A DNA stretch of 64,000 nucleotides from Linepithema humile (lineage: Eukaryota; Arthropoda; Insecta; Hymenoptera; Formicidae). The stretch covers positions 11,284,001 through 11,348,000 of the forward strand of contig NC_090131.1 of NCBI RefSeq assembly GCF_040581485.1. The letters run 5' to 3'. This document shows positions 21,618 through 34,252 of the stretch, in pieces. The translations under genes were made by a program, and so were the position numbers. Within the stretch, counting starts at the first letter, position 1. The number at the start of each line of letters is the position of its first letter. The notes beneath the pieces were generated by a model that was given only the letters and a program-made list of their open reading frames with translations, ran no database searches and was not told the DNA's origin.

Positions 21618-22977
21618 CCGGACGCAGAACTCTAAGGGAATTAGCTTCCACGCTAGAGTCTGAGGAGGTGACGGCGGTACTGATAAGTCAGCGGGCCGCT
21701 TGGTTGAAGTGCGCGGCCGATGCTGGGACTCTGTTTTTCATTTACGTGCCTTGCGAGGCAACGTGAGAAAAACGTCGAGACAAATTTGCTTCTGGTTATG
21801 CTCTGCTAAAACAGAGTAAGACTCAAGTCAAGGGCCCTGTAGAGAGCTCGCCTTAAAGCGAGTGAGTCAGTGCTGCAAGATCGAGCATCCTGCAACACAG
21901 CAACATGAGGGGAACGGCCCCCACCATGCGGGCACTATACAAGCGAGAACCGCACGTCACGCGTCCGTGTGCGCACACGTCAGCGTAGCATGCTATTTGT
22001 CACTTTCCCAGCCCGCGAAAAATGCTACGTACGAAAAATGCTAAGAAGCCAAGCGTTTTTAATCGAGTAAGGCGAATCGCTTGAATAATAAAGATTCCGT
22101 CTTCTAGACCTGTATCTTGCAACTTGTTTTTTTTTCTTTTTTTGCATTTCTTTCTAACGCACAATCTAATGCACAATCGAGTAAATAATTAAATAAATTT
22201 TTTTTCTAAACAGTATTATTTTATATTCATTAAAAATATACGCATAAGTTAAATTATTAACTGTTGAAAAAGATATTAATTTGCTATGACTTGTCAATAG
22301 AAAAATAAAATATAATTTTACAATTTTTCAACAAAATGCAACTTTAACATATGCCAAGATTATTAATAAATATAAAATAATACTTTTTTGTCGAAAACGT
22401 TATTAAATAATTTGATTGATTACTGTTAGAAACTCATGAGCAAAAAAAGTTGCAAGAAGCAATTTCCAAACACAATATCTTCAACATTTTAGCTAATCGC
22501 TTTACCCGTTTAGCCACGCTTGCTACTTGACATTTTCCTCTTTAAACTTAAGGGGTTACACCACAGTAGAAATTTCAAAAAATTGTTTTTTTTTTATTGG
22601 CTTAAAAAATCCTTTGAACCTTCTAGAATAAGAGACAAACGGTTTTATATCTGCCAGAAATCGTTTTCATTGAAATTTCGAGCTCTTTCTCGACCCCTCC
22701 CGACTGCTCCGAAACGACTACCTGCGGTAAATACGACACCTGCTTGTCGGGTACAGCATTATGTCTTACCATTCAATTTCTAACTTCTCTAATACACTAA
22801 TAGATGTCGTTAGAAACATTTTCAAGCATGTTGAACACAAAGTACGTTAGTACAGCGTCCTTTGATGTTGAGAGAAGACGTAAATTTTGCGTGGAAGTTA
22901 TTCGAAATCACGATTCTCTTTTGCAGTGCCTAATTTTTCACACGTTATTTGTAGCCTTGACATTTATGTGAGTTACA

Positions 22978-24708
22978 ATGAGTGAAAAGAAAGTGTATGC
23001 AAGCCATAAAGGCTCAAAAATATCGTATCAGACGCGGCGACGGAGCAACGTGACGAAACGACGACCGCCGAACAGATATGAAGCGGAGGAAGATTCGGCC
23101 GGTGTCAGCGCTTCGGCAAAGAAATTGAAAGTGGATACTGACGATATCGATATACAAAGTGAATTTGGTTATCGAATTATAAACTTTTTTGCCGTTTTCT
23201 CTGCCATTTCGGAATATGTGAAGTGCAAAACGTGCAACTCTGATATACGATTTCTCGAATCAGGTATGCGGGGTTTAGACTTCAAAATAACCGTCTGTTG
23301 CCCGAATTGTCCAAAAGTTGAAATCCCGAGTTGTCCATTCATACGAAATGGATATGAAATTAACCGTAGGATTGTACTAACAATGCGACTATTAGGAGTG
23401 GGGCTAGCTGGAATAATGAAATTCTGCGCATTTATGGAATTGCCACGGCCTATATTTCAAAGTTGTTACGACCGTGCAGTAAATATAATTTTGATCGCTA
23501 CGAATGCCGTGCGAGACTGTAGTATGAAAAAGGCAGCAGAAGATGAGAAGAAGAAAAGTGAAGAAAATGGATTGCATATAGGAATAACTGTATCTGGTGA
23601 TGGTTCCTGGAGAAAACGAAGATTTTCGTCTCTTTTCGGGATCACATCATTGATCGGATGGTTTACAGGGAAAATTGTTGACATTGAAGTGAAATCGAAA
23701 TACTGTAAAGCTTGCGAGCACTGGAAAAATAAATTAGATACTGCTGAGTATGAAGAATGGCTCGAAACTCATGCCGATCAATGTCAGTCGAACCATGAAG
23801 GCTCATCGGGTAAAATGGAGGTAGATGCTGTCATCGAGATGTTTCAACGTTCCGAAGCTTTACACGGACTTAAATACGCAAATTATATAGGTGATGGTGA
23901 CAGTAAAACTTTCAAGGGGATATTGAATGCAAAACCGTATGAAAATTTTGAAGTGTCAAAAAAAGAATGTATTGATCATGTACAAAAACGAATGGGCACT
24001 CGGTTGAGAAATTTGAGAAAAAAAACAAAAAATCTTGGAGGAAAAGGAAAATTAACTATGAAATTAATTGATCAGTTAACAATTTATTATGGCTTGGCCA
24101 TTCGACGGAATTCAAACTCGTTGGAAAATATGAGAAATGAAATCTGGGCGACATTATTTCATAAAATGTCAACTGACGAAAATCCACAGCACGAAAAATG
24201 CTCAGAGTCTTGGTGCGAATGGAAGAAGGCGCAAGCAACGGGTTCCTTAGACTCCTTTCATCATAAGCCGGCACTATCGAACGAAGTTTTTGAAGCCATC
24301 AGACCAATCTACGAGGATTTGAGCCGTGACGAGTTGCTGAATCGTTGCTTGGGAGGCTATACGCAGAACAGCAACGAAAGTTTTAATTCTACAGTCTGGC
24401 ACTTGGCTCCTAAAAATTATTCAAGCGGAAAGAAAATATTACAAATAGCAAGTGACATTGCTGTTTGTAATTTTAATGATGGACTGACAAACGTTTTAAG
24501 AATAATGAAAGTGATGGACATGAACATTGGACCACAATCTTACAACTTTTGCTTAGAGATGGACGCTGCTCGAATACAATGCGCGGAGCGCTCTTTGACG
24601 GACGCAGCGAAAGAGGCTCGCTCCAGCATAAAAGCGTCCAGGAAAGAAAACGAGGAGGAGCTTAGCAACCTGGAAGGTCAGCTTTACGGTGCTGGAATAG
24701 CAGATTAA
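22978..24708 (+). CDS. Kolobok-like transposase (K1), 576 aa
   Basis: Intact ORF. A basic N terminus (about 1-50) with a likely nuclear signal is followed by FGYRIINFFAVF and a four-Cys region CKTCNSDI...CCPNC. Likely catalytic acids are in VSGDGSWRKR (about residue 208), YIGDGDSKTF (about 308) and NSNESFN (about 463). VEVDAVIEMFQRSE-type and ECIDHVQKRMGTRLR blocks are strongly shared with the second copy at 56362-58110. This is the insect protein type carrying the Pfam Mutator domain; TTAA ends place it with Kolobok. No frameshift or stop, so it could be active. Confidence 0.85.
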   Translation: MSEKKVYASHKGSKISYQTRRRSNVTKRRPPNRYEAEEDSAGVSASAKKLKVDTDDIDIQSEFGYRIINFFAVFSAISEYVKCKTCNSDIRFLESGMRGLDFKITVCCPNCPKVEIPSCPFIRNGYEINRRIVLTMRLLGVGLAGIMKFCAFMELPRPIFQSCYDRAVNIILIATNAVRDCSMKKAAEDEKKKSEENGLHIGITVSGDGSWRKRRFSSLFGITSLIGWFTGKIVDIEVKSKYCKACEHWKNKLDTAEYEEWLETHADQCQSNHEGSSGKMEVDAVIEMFQRSEALHGLKYANYIGDGDSKTFKGILNAKPYENFEVSKKECIDHVQKRMGTRLRNLRKKTKNLGGKGKLTMKLIDQLTIYYGLAIRRNSNSLENMRNEIWATLFHKMSTDENPQHEKCSESWCEWKKAQATGSLDSFHHKPALSNEVFEAIRPIYEDLSRDELLNRCLGGYTQNSNESFNSTVWHLAPKNYSSGKKILQIASDIAVCNFNDGLTNVLRIMKVMDMNIGPQSYNFCLEMDAARIQCAERSLTDAAKEARSSIKASRKENEEELSNLEGQLYGAGIAD

Positions 24709-24765
24709 AGGTAAAAAATTTTTAATAATCAAATTTTTTATTTTATCATGTTCGAAACACGAGTC

Positions 24766-24794
24766 AAAACTTTAAACGCGTTTTTCTCGAAACA
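24766..24794 (+). promoter_or_regulatory. Conserved 29-bp block after the K1 stop codon
   Basis: AAAACTTTAAACGCGTTTTT and the following 9 bases are identical to 56297-56325 (complement) in the second Kolobok, in the same place 3' of the ORF. Role unknown; perhaps a 3' UTR or transposase-binding element. Confidence 0.6.
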
Positions 24795-26052
24795 CGTTTT
24801 TTTAAATCGGCACGCAGCATAACTCAAACAATTTTCTATTTTTTTACTCCAAATTAATATCACATCTTTAAAACAACATTCCGCATAGAAATACGTAGCC
24901 GATTTTCGATAAGTTAATATTTCGATTTTTTAGGTACAAATAAGTGCCCGTTTTTTGGTAGTAAAATAAACTTTTTTTTTCAAATGCTCGCCAATTTAAC
25001 AAAAATGAATATTTTCAAAATCCCCTACGTATTTCTATAGCTATACTAATGTAGTTTAAGAAAAAATTTTTTATTTTGTTCCAGATTTATTTTTGCTACA
25101 CTTCTACTGCGTGCCGCGGAGCCCCTCCAAAAAAAACCGTTCCGCAGAAACGGCTGTTGGGCAGCCATTTTGTAATATTTTTTAATAAACAAAATTTTTT
25201 TTAAAACTTCAAAACATGCTTAACAACATCCTTAAAAAGAATTACCCTTTTACTTTTCCTTCCACTTAAAAAAAAATCGCAAAAAAACGTTAAATTTTCG
25301 CTCTCTACTGTGGTGTAACCCCTTAAAAGAAAGATATATTAATAATTTATTAGTAGTTAATAGTGGCTTTCCACGCCACCCATGAGGTGCCACTAATAGC
25401 GCGCTAGATTCTTTTAAAGTGGAGATCTTCGCCTGTAGCTCTATTATACCACATATTATTGCAAAATACACAAAAAATATATTACTATGTAAATATTATG
25501 TATATTACAATATAAAAACTATATGTATATTATAAACATATACATATATATTAGTATCATATATTAGTATAATATTCACGTATAAATAATAGATGTGTAT
25601 GGTACGTGCGCACACACACGCACAGATATCCACACACACATCTATTATTCGAATTTAGCTACGATTACAGCATTCAAAAAACTAAAAATAAAAATATTCA
25701 TAAAATTTTTGTTTTTTTAACATTTTTTTTATTTTTAAACTTATATATTGTTACGTCCTGATAGATGTAGAATTTTTTCGTTGGGCTCGGCGATCGACGT
25801 AAACGGGCCTGACCGCACGAGCCGAGCGGCACGTTTAGGACTTGCGACGGGTCAGCGACTGGAAGAGTCGTTTTTACTCCGTCAACAAGTCAACCGCTCG
25901 TGGTTCCCTTTTTGGGTCAAGGAATTGAATCCCTATTACCCGGGACGGAACCTTTGTGCGCAATTTGAGAGGGAAAGGGTGAGGGGGTGACGAACGAGGA
26001 GGGTGTGGTCAAATGAAAAAGAACCAAGTTTAATTTACTAAAGACAACATTT

Positions 26053-26840
26053 TGTAACGGTGCGTTTTTATCTCGCGATTCTATTGCTAAGCGCGGAATA
26101 GCTCGCCGGTGCCAGGATTCGGTATAAGCGGTCAGACGGGGAGACTCCAATAAACTTAGACCAGATTAGGAGGTAAAAATAAATATATTTTTATGCACAG
26201 AGTTAGTGATACATTTCACACAGTAATTATTATGAAGAGCAAGCGGTAGTTATAAAGCAAGCGAGTGCGGCGTGTAAGCGAGAGCGGTGCGCAAGCGAGA
26301 GCGGCGTGCAAGCGTAACGCCAGAGTGAGAACAGAATTTACCGCGAAAGGATATAAACTATTTAATACAAGCTAGAAAGAATACATGCTAGCGGAAAATA
26401 AACTAGTGAAGGAAAACCTAAATGAATACAAACTAGAGAATCTAAACTAAGAAGCGCGAACTAAATAATACTTAAACCTACGGAGGAACGGACGGTGTGT
26501 ACGGGATGCCGAGTGCGCCCGGCGAAGACAGAGTGCTCCCTGCTCCTGGAGGAACGGAAAGAGTAAGGATGCCGAGTGCGCCCGGCGGAGACAGAGTGCT
26601 CCCTGCTCCTTTTAGGAAAGGAAGAGCCAAGTCAGAGTGCGCCCTGATGGCTCGGAAGGTCTGCAGCGTGCTCACTGCAGACCGGGTAAGGTCTCTACTG
26701 GCCGGAGCGACGGCCTTATATACCCGCTCGCCCCACTCGGCGGCCGCATTCCGATGACATGTTGCGGCCGGCGGCCCGATGCGCGGAAGATCGTTGCGGC
26801 TGATCGCGCGATTAGTAACATGGGTTTAACCCATGTTACA
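26053..26840 (-). mobile_element. Solo LTR, family B (second copy)
   Basis: TGTAAC...GTTACA ends, TSD ATTT (26049-26052 and 26841-26844). Minus orientation judged from the complement of the TATA/GGCCGTC block near 26720. Related to 19730-20885, with the same CAGAGTGCGCCCTGAT and CTGCAG-palindrome repeats. 26255-26325 holds GC-rich AAGCGAGAGCGG repeats. Confidence 0.85.
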
Positions 26841-26929
26841 ATTTTAATTCGATTAAATTTATAATTACGATACAAAACTTAACCTTTATTCACACGTATT
26901 TTATATTTCTATTAGTGTATTCTTTACAA

Positions 26930-28262
<1,333 letters not shown>

Positions 28263-28264
28263 GA

Positions 28265-28807
28265 TTATTCCTCAGGGGAGAGGACTAAGTTTAGGAAATC
28301 AAACCCTGTGAATTCAGGGATAGGAAGATGGGGAGGAGCCTCGACGTATTCGATGGTGGTGGCTTCGGAGTTGACGGATATGTTGTCGAACTCCGGATCG
28401 TTTTGTGGGAATTCCTCCAGTTGATCCTCTACTGGAGGAGGATAGAAGCGGACAGGCGAAGGGGGTCTGTACTCCAGGAACTCTTCAAGAGACGGAGAGA
28501 TAGACCTAGGAGAAGGAAGTAGAGGAAAGTCGAACACGGGAAAGGGTTGAGGAGGTGGTTGAGGAAATTCCTGAGGAATCGGTGGTAATGCAGGAGGTTG
28601 GTCTGTTTGCGTGTGAGTGCTTGTACGGGCGTTATTAAATGGGGTGTGTCGCCTAATTCTAATGGGTCTTACGGTGACCCTCGCAGCGTATCTAACGTAT
28701 GGTGGGAGAAATATAGCTAAACAGAGAGCAAATGACGAAAGATCCGAGCGGTTCCGACGATTGTTGGGTCGCGGCGAATGTTTAGTTCTCACTGACAAAT
28801 AACACAA
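28265..28807 (-). CDS. Pro-rich reading frame in LTR-like element D
   Basis: 180 codons on the minus strand. It has a short hydrophobic stretch near the start (ALCLAIFLPPYVRYAARV), then a proline-rich acidic region (PPALPPIPQEFPQPPPQPF, YRPPSPVRFYPPP) ending in LSPEE. A TTTGTCAG acceptor lies at about 28797 and a GAGTAAGT donor at about 28900, so the frame may be the second exon of a transcript from the TATA box at 29230. No family recognised. Confidence 0.4.
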   Translation of the reverse strand: MCYLSVRTKHSPRPNNRRNRSDLSSFALCLAIFLPPYVRYAARVTVRPIRIRRHTPFNNARTSTHTQTDQPPALPPIPQEFPQPPPQPFPVFDFPLLPSPRSISPSLEEFLEYRPPSPVRFYPPPVEDQLEEFPQNDPEFDNISVNSEATTIEYVEAPPHLPIPEFTGFDFLNLVLSPEE

Positions 28808-29229
28808 AAAAAATTTTTAACCGAAATAGGGACGGATCACATAAAAGGAATGAAGAGAATACTAAAGAGAGGAGAAAAAAAAACAAATGAACTAACTTAC
28901 TCGTTGTAGGATAGTTTCAGGTCGGGTTGACTATGTTCGGTGATTCTGAGCAGGCGCCCCGTTGAGGGAAGGTGTTATATGAGCGTCGGACCCCTTTTTT
29001 TGTAAACGCGTGGGCACCCTGCTGCGGGATGGTGTCGTCAGGGTGATGGGCCCTCTACTTGAGATGCACCACGAGATGGTCGCGACAAAGTATCAACTGG
29101 TTTTACTCTTTAATTCGCGCCCCCGAACTACTCGAAAAACTGTTTCGAGAAACTGAGCTAAACGGAATAACTGCGCAAAACTGTTTGAAAAACTGTGTGT
29201 GATTGTGTCCGGAGCCACCAGAACACGGG

Positions 29230-29237
29230 TTTTTATA
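29230..29237 (-). promoter_or_regulatory. TATA box of LTR-like element D
   Basis: TATAAAAA on the minus strand, followed by CCCGTGTTC. The same arrangement occurs in the fragment at about 39755-39762. Confidence 0.55.
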
Positions 29238-30195
29238 CTTTTTCTTTGGGGTAGATCCCTTTGGAAAATCTTAGGTTTTTGGAGCGGGGATTGAATAGGA
29301 ATTAGTCTTGCGAGAAAATTTTTAATGTGGGGGAAGATGGCGTCATTTTTAGCTAATAGGATTGGGTTTAGATGATTAGGTTACTTGAAATGAGATAGGA
29401 AGAAAGAGGCCCTAACGAATAAGGAATAGCGTTGTTTCGGGTCCATATATGATGGGGGTAGGTTTTTGAGGTGGCGTAACCCGGTTGGTGTTAATTAGTA
29501 TAGGTGGGGTGCATCTCAGTGTCTTAAGATCTGGGTGGGCGTAGTCTTTAGACCATACGATGGAATGATGGGTGGTCTATAGAAGTGCTTGCCCCGATTC
29601 TCGGCTTTCGGATTGGATGGTTAAGAATCGGTATATAAGTTCGCAAAGCCTTGGGTCACTAATCTAATAAATTTGACAGTTTACGACTGTCGCGTGCCCT
29701 TGGTGTCGCGTGGGGAGTGCGACTAATGCATCTCGGTTTCCCAGACCTACTAAACACGTGCGCCGTATCAGGTGTCGCGCCTTCTCGGCATGCGACTGCA
29801 GTCATTTCCCGATCGTTACTCGGTAAAACTCTATCTACTAGCTAGAGTTCCCGTAGGTGGAATCCAAGAATATGACTAGCTGGTGCCAGTTTTTCTTTTT
29901 TTCTCTTACTCTAACCGTCTGGAGTCGGTTAAGGACTCCAGCTACCGCGAAGTTTTGACTTTTACGGTTTTTCTGGCGACGATAGGCACGCTGAGCGGCC
30001 AAGGTATTTTGAAATATCCATGCTATTTTTCTCTGTGAGAAGATTTGAGCTCCTGGTGTCTCATGAGAAAAACAGCTCTGGCGTTATAATATTTCTTAAG
30101 AGTTTTTGTTGGTTCCGCGTTTACTAGGTCTGGTATTTAATGAAAAGAAAAGAATCGTGAAGTCTGATCAGGACGTAACAATATATATAAATAAA

Positions 30196-30864
30196 TCAGT
30201 AATTAATAAAAATATTTTGAATGTATGGTTTTCCGCCGCGGCTACCTCTCCCGCCACGGCCGCCCCTCTCGCCTCCGATTCTTCTGGCTGAAGTGCCTCT
30301 TTTGGCCCCGCGAATAGCCCTCTGGACGTACCAGCGGACTCGTGCACGGCCGGCTCCTCTCCTTTTTTTTCCTACAAAATAAATATTGATATAAATAATT
30401 AATAAAATAAAATAATTGTATATGGGTTTAATAATGTAATAATTCGAAATTTATTACATACTATATTTTTTTTGTTGCGGTTGCTCCGGCATCCGCTCCA
30501 GCTGCAGTTGTTGTTGTTGCTGCTGTTGTTGCTGCTGTTGTTGCTGCTGTTGTTGAGGCTGCTGTTGTTGTTGTTGCTGCTGCTGCTGCTGCTCCACTTG
30601 GAGGCGCAGCCTCACAACCTTCTCATGTTGCAGCTGCATTTGCTGCTGCATTTGCAGCAGCAGTTGCTGCAAATGTGGAGCTTCTACTTGCATTACGTTT
30701 TCTGTAAAAAGAAAAAAATATTTATATATATTTTTTTTTTCAAAGATATTATGTGTACAATTATAATAATAACTTTACGTAGTTACTTTTAAAACGTAAA
30801 ACGTTAATTTTAGCAAAAATATAATTTATAATATTAATTACTTACCGGACGAAGCGTTCTCCAT
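30196..30864 (-). CDS. Gln-rich / RGG-box protein, second gene of hAT-1 (three exons)
   Basis: Exon 1 (30846-30864) gives MENASS with a GTAAGT donor. Exon 2 (30462-30701) follows a TTTACAG acceptor and encodes ENVMQVEAPHLQQ, a long Gln tract and QPQQKKY, then a GTATGT donor. Exon 3 (30196-30371) follows TTTTGTAG and continues in phase as RKKRRGAGRARVRWYVQR, then GERGGRGGRGSRGGKPY, and a TGA. hAT-2 has the same gene: exon 2 at 49149-49193, exon 3 at 45965-46195, same intron phases. Gln-rich plus RGG content suggests an RNA- or protein-binding helper, but its job is unknown. Transcribed divergently from the transposase. Confidence 0.7.
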
Positions 30865-30875
30865 GGCAATCTGCG

Positions 30876-30955
30876 CTTAGTTTTCCACGAATTGTGAAAA
30901 TAGCGGCGTTTACGTTCTTCAAACGCCGCTTTTTTCACAATTTGTGGAAAACTAA
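30876..30955. promoter_or_regulatory. Inverted repeat between the two hAT-1 genes
   Basis: CTTAGTTTTCCACGAATTGT with AGCGGCGTTT (30876-30911) pairs with the complementary arm 30920-30955, almost perfectly, across an 8-base loop. It sits 12 bp upstream of the Gln/RGG start codon, in the shared promoter region. Confidence 0.7.
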
Positions 30956-31035
30956 GGAACTAAGGAAAACTAAATGCGCAGCATTTTTGCGATTCTCAAT
31001 TGTTTCTGCGCGTAAACCACGTCTGCATTGCGTGG

Positions 31036-31044
31036 TATATATAA
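31036..31044 (+). promoter_or_regulatory. Likely TATA box of hAT-1 transposase
   Basis: TATATATAA followed by GAGCACGG, about 200 bp upstream of the transposase start at 31244. Confidence 0.45.
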
Positions 31045-31243
31045 GAGCACGGCAAATTTTAATAGTAATATTTTATATGCCGCTTATTTCTTTCCGTTGA
31101 AAAAGTTTAGGCAGTCTCGACTGTAAGTTTTTTAAACATTTCTGTATATTTACGTAATTTTTCTTCTCTTTCCTAATTTTTTTTTTCTTTGAATCTTCGT
31201 TTTTCTTTTTTTTCTATAGTTTTGCTTTATATTTACTATAAAA

Positions 31244-33541
31244 ATGTGTGATTTATTACAAAAGAAATGCAAGCGAAGTTTTTCAGAAGCTTGGCTTTGC
31301 GATGATAGATATAAATATTGGATACAAAAAGTACCATTAGATGACAGTTTGTTTCATTGCATTATATGTGATAAAAATATTTCTTACAACACGAGCATTT
31401 CTAGACATGCAAATTCTACGTATCACAAAAATAATATTAAAGAAGACACATCTTTGTTATTAAATAATAATTATATTACTGTAGAAAAAAATATTTCTAA
31501 GACATTAAAATTTCAACCACAATGGTTAGAAATAGAGTACTTTCAACCATGGTTACGCGAAGTATCACACGATAAAACATTATGTTTTTGTTCGTTTTGT
31601 GAAATATATATAACTGCTAAAATGTCATGTATTTCTCGTCATGCACAATCAGTAGCACATTTAACAATTACCAAAAATGTTAATATGGAAACGAAAAATA
31701 CAGACGAAGATGTCAATATGCCGGACGAATCAATTTTGTCGTTCGATAAGCGAAAGAAAGCTGCAGAAATTCGATACGCTGCTTTCATCGCTGAGAAAAA
31801 CATTTTGCATCAAACTGCGACAGACATTCTCACTTTTTTCCAACAAATAGGAAAAGATTCTGACGTAATGCAAAACATAAAAATGAGTCGGACTAAATGT
31901 CAAAAAATTATTTCGAACGTGTTGTGTCCGGTTGAAACGGATCGTGTAGTCGATATTATTCAAAATACTAAATTTACTATTTTTATAGATGAAACGTCTG
32001 ATATTTCTAATAAAAAATGGATGACGTTTCATGTTCGGTATGTTGATCCTGCAACATTAGACATTTGCTCGCAATTAGTCAAATTAATAGATATTGTTGC
32101 ATGGAATAGCAGTGCGGAAAAATTATTTGATGCTTTTAAACGAGAAATGTATAGACTGCAAATTCCATTTTTAAATATTGTTGCCTTGTCATGCGACAAT
32201 GCGCCCGTCATGACGGGTAAATATTCATTATTTAAAACAAAACTTGAAAAAAAATGTAAAAATTTGTTAACATTTTCATGCCCACGTCATTCCGCTGCAC
32301 TTGTTGCACATACTGCATGTGGTAAAATCCCAGACTATTGCGAGAAATTCGTAAAAAAAATAGCAAGTTATATTAACAGTAGTCCAAAACGATCAGCTAT
32401 TTTTGAAGAATTTTGTGAATGTTTTCAGGAAGCAAACCGAAAAATTTTAAAGTTGTCCGACACACAATGGCTTTCTCGGCATTCATGTATTGAAAGACTT
32501 CTAGAGTATTGGGATACTGTCGAGCATTTTTTAAAAGAAATGGTAATGAGTGAAAGAACAAAGTCTGGACAAAATTTATTATCTATAATGCAAAAACTTG
32601 ATATAAAAGCATATTTATTATTTTTAAAACATATTTTACATTTTTTTAATGCTTTTAATGCATTTTTCCAAGCTCTAGAAACAAGAATACAGTTATTGCA
32701 GCCGAAATTATTTCAGTTCCTAACCATTATTTGTAAACATTTCTTAAAGTCAGAACTTTTACAAAATATAAATAATAATTTTGAATTTTCCAACAAAAAA
32801 AATCAAAAATCTTTTAACGAAGTATATTTAGGCAATAAATGTGAAAAATATCTTGACGAGTTGATAACAGAGGGACACGCAAACGTAGTTACAATAGTTC
32901 GAGAGAACTGTTTGCAATTTTACATAACTGCTGCCCAAGAAATTTGTAAAAGATTACCAATAAATGACAAATTTTTATCAAAATTAAAAATTTTTGAACC
33001 GGACACAGCTTTACGTGATATTAATAGAGAAACTTCATTTAATGATGTTTTTTTTGTCGCTCAGACTATTGGCGGGTTTAACAAAAACGGTTTAAGAAAA
33101 GAATGGTTTGCTTTACATCAAAGCTTTACAGAAGCAGAAAAAGATATTCTATCAATGTTGAATTTTGATGACATGTGGAAACAAATTTTCTAACACACTC
33201 ATCAATATCCAAATTTAATGTGTCTTTTGAATGCTATAAGATCGCTACCAAATTCTAATGCCGATTCAGAAAAAATCTTTTCCTTGCTGCCAGATATAAA
33301 AACGAAAAAACGAAATCCACTTTCATCTGTCAGTGTCAATGCTACATGCGTGCTTAAGTCAGCATTGAAAGCGAGAGGGAAAACAGCTGTAGACATAGAA
33401 ATTAAAGAAAAGCATTTGTCTCTAATGTCCGCGGACAAATTGTATTCTGCATGTCCTAAAAAAGATAAAAGTCGTCTAACACTATATGCTGCAGATATTA
33501 ATGAAATTGCTGGTCCCTCCTCGTCTAATGATACGCAATAA
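31244..33541 (+). pseudogene. hAT transposase (hAT-1), one in-frame stop near the C terminus
   Basis: Starts MCDLLQKKCKRSFSEAW. Two zinc fingers: CIICDKNISYNTSISRH (about 39-55) and CSFCEIYITAKMSCISRH (about 116-133). The RNase H-like core has FIDETSD (about 249), ALSCDNAPVM (about 313) and the hAT LSDTQWLSRH block (about 406). A TAA at 33191-33193 interrupts the frame after MWKQIF. The same frame then gives the hAT dimerisation end SLPNSNADSEKIF. Compared with hAT-2 (49697-50080), about five codons are missing at the break. A read-through or the long upstream product might still act, but inactivation is likelier. Confidence 0.85.
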
Positions 33542-33934
33542 TAATGTTTAAAATAAAATTTATTATTGCATTGCTCATTGCTAATATTTGCTTTGTTCAG
33601 ATGTATAGAATATCATGCCTGTGACATCAGGCATGATATTCTATACATCTGAACAAAGCAAATATTAGCAATGAGCAATGCAATAATAAATTTTATTTTA
33701 AACATTATTATTGCGTATCATTAGACGAGGAGGGACCAGCAATTTCATTAATATCTGCAGCATATAGTGTTAGACGACTTTTATCTTTTTTAGGACATGC
33801 AGAATACAATTTGTCCGCGGACATTAGAGACAAATGCTTTTCTTTAATTTCTATGTCTACAGCTGTTTTCCCTCTCGCTTTCAATGCTGACTTAAGCACG
33901 CATGTAGCATTGACACTGACAGATGAAAGTGGAT
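33315..33934. repeat. 620-bp near-perfect palindrome
   Basis: Two arms of about 307 bp around a 6-base centre at about 33624. The left arm holds the transposase C terminus; the right arm repeats it on the minus strand (open frame 33708-33959). No mismatch seen by eye. Confidence 0.9.
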
Positions 33935-33940
33935 GTTTGA

Positions 33941-34252
33941 ACATTATGTCTGGTATCATGTATATCAGATCACACTTTTAAATGTTTAGGAAATCATGTC
34001 TGTTACAGACATGATATTTTAAACATTTAAACATCATGTCTGGTATCATGTATATCAGACCACACTTATAAATGTTTAGGAAATCGTGTCTGTTACAGAC
34101 ATGATATTTTAAACATTTAAACATTATGTCTGGTATCATGTATATCAGACCGTACTTTTAAATGTTTAGAAAATCATGTCTATTACAGACATAATATTTT
34201 AAACATTTAAACTTCATGTCTGGCATTATATATGTCAGACCACAAGTATAAG
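33941..34252. repeat. 90-bp tandem repeats with internal palindromes
   Basis: ATGTCTGGTATCATGTATAT recurs at 33946, 34036, 34126 and, in variant form, 34216. Each unit holds the palindrome ATCATGTCTGTTACAGACAT. Placed just inside the right TIR of hAT-1. Confidence 0.9.

Larger units (their letters stand above)
22552..25322 (+). mobile_element. Kolobok-like transposon K1, apparently complete
   Basis: 19-bp inverted ends GGGGTTACACCACAGTAGA, flanked by TTAA (22548-22551 and 25323-25326). One intact transposase ORF. Inserted in the left TIR of hAT-1, where the right TIR shows the empty site TTTAAACTTAAAAG. A TTAA target also fits piggyBac, but the protein is not a piggyBac transposase. Confidence 0.9.

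Noticed and set aside
22552..25322. K1 as piggyBac because of TTAA duplications
   Set aside because: The protein has GDGSW, GDGDSK and NSNESF motifs and lacks the piggyBac DDD layout; Kolobok fits better.
30472..30792. Leu-rich plus-strand ORF
   Set aside because: It is the antisense of the Gln tract in the RGG gene exon 2.
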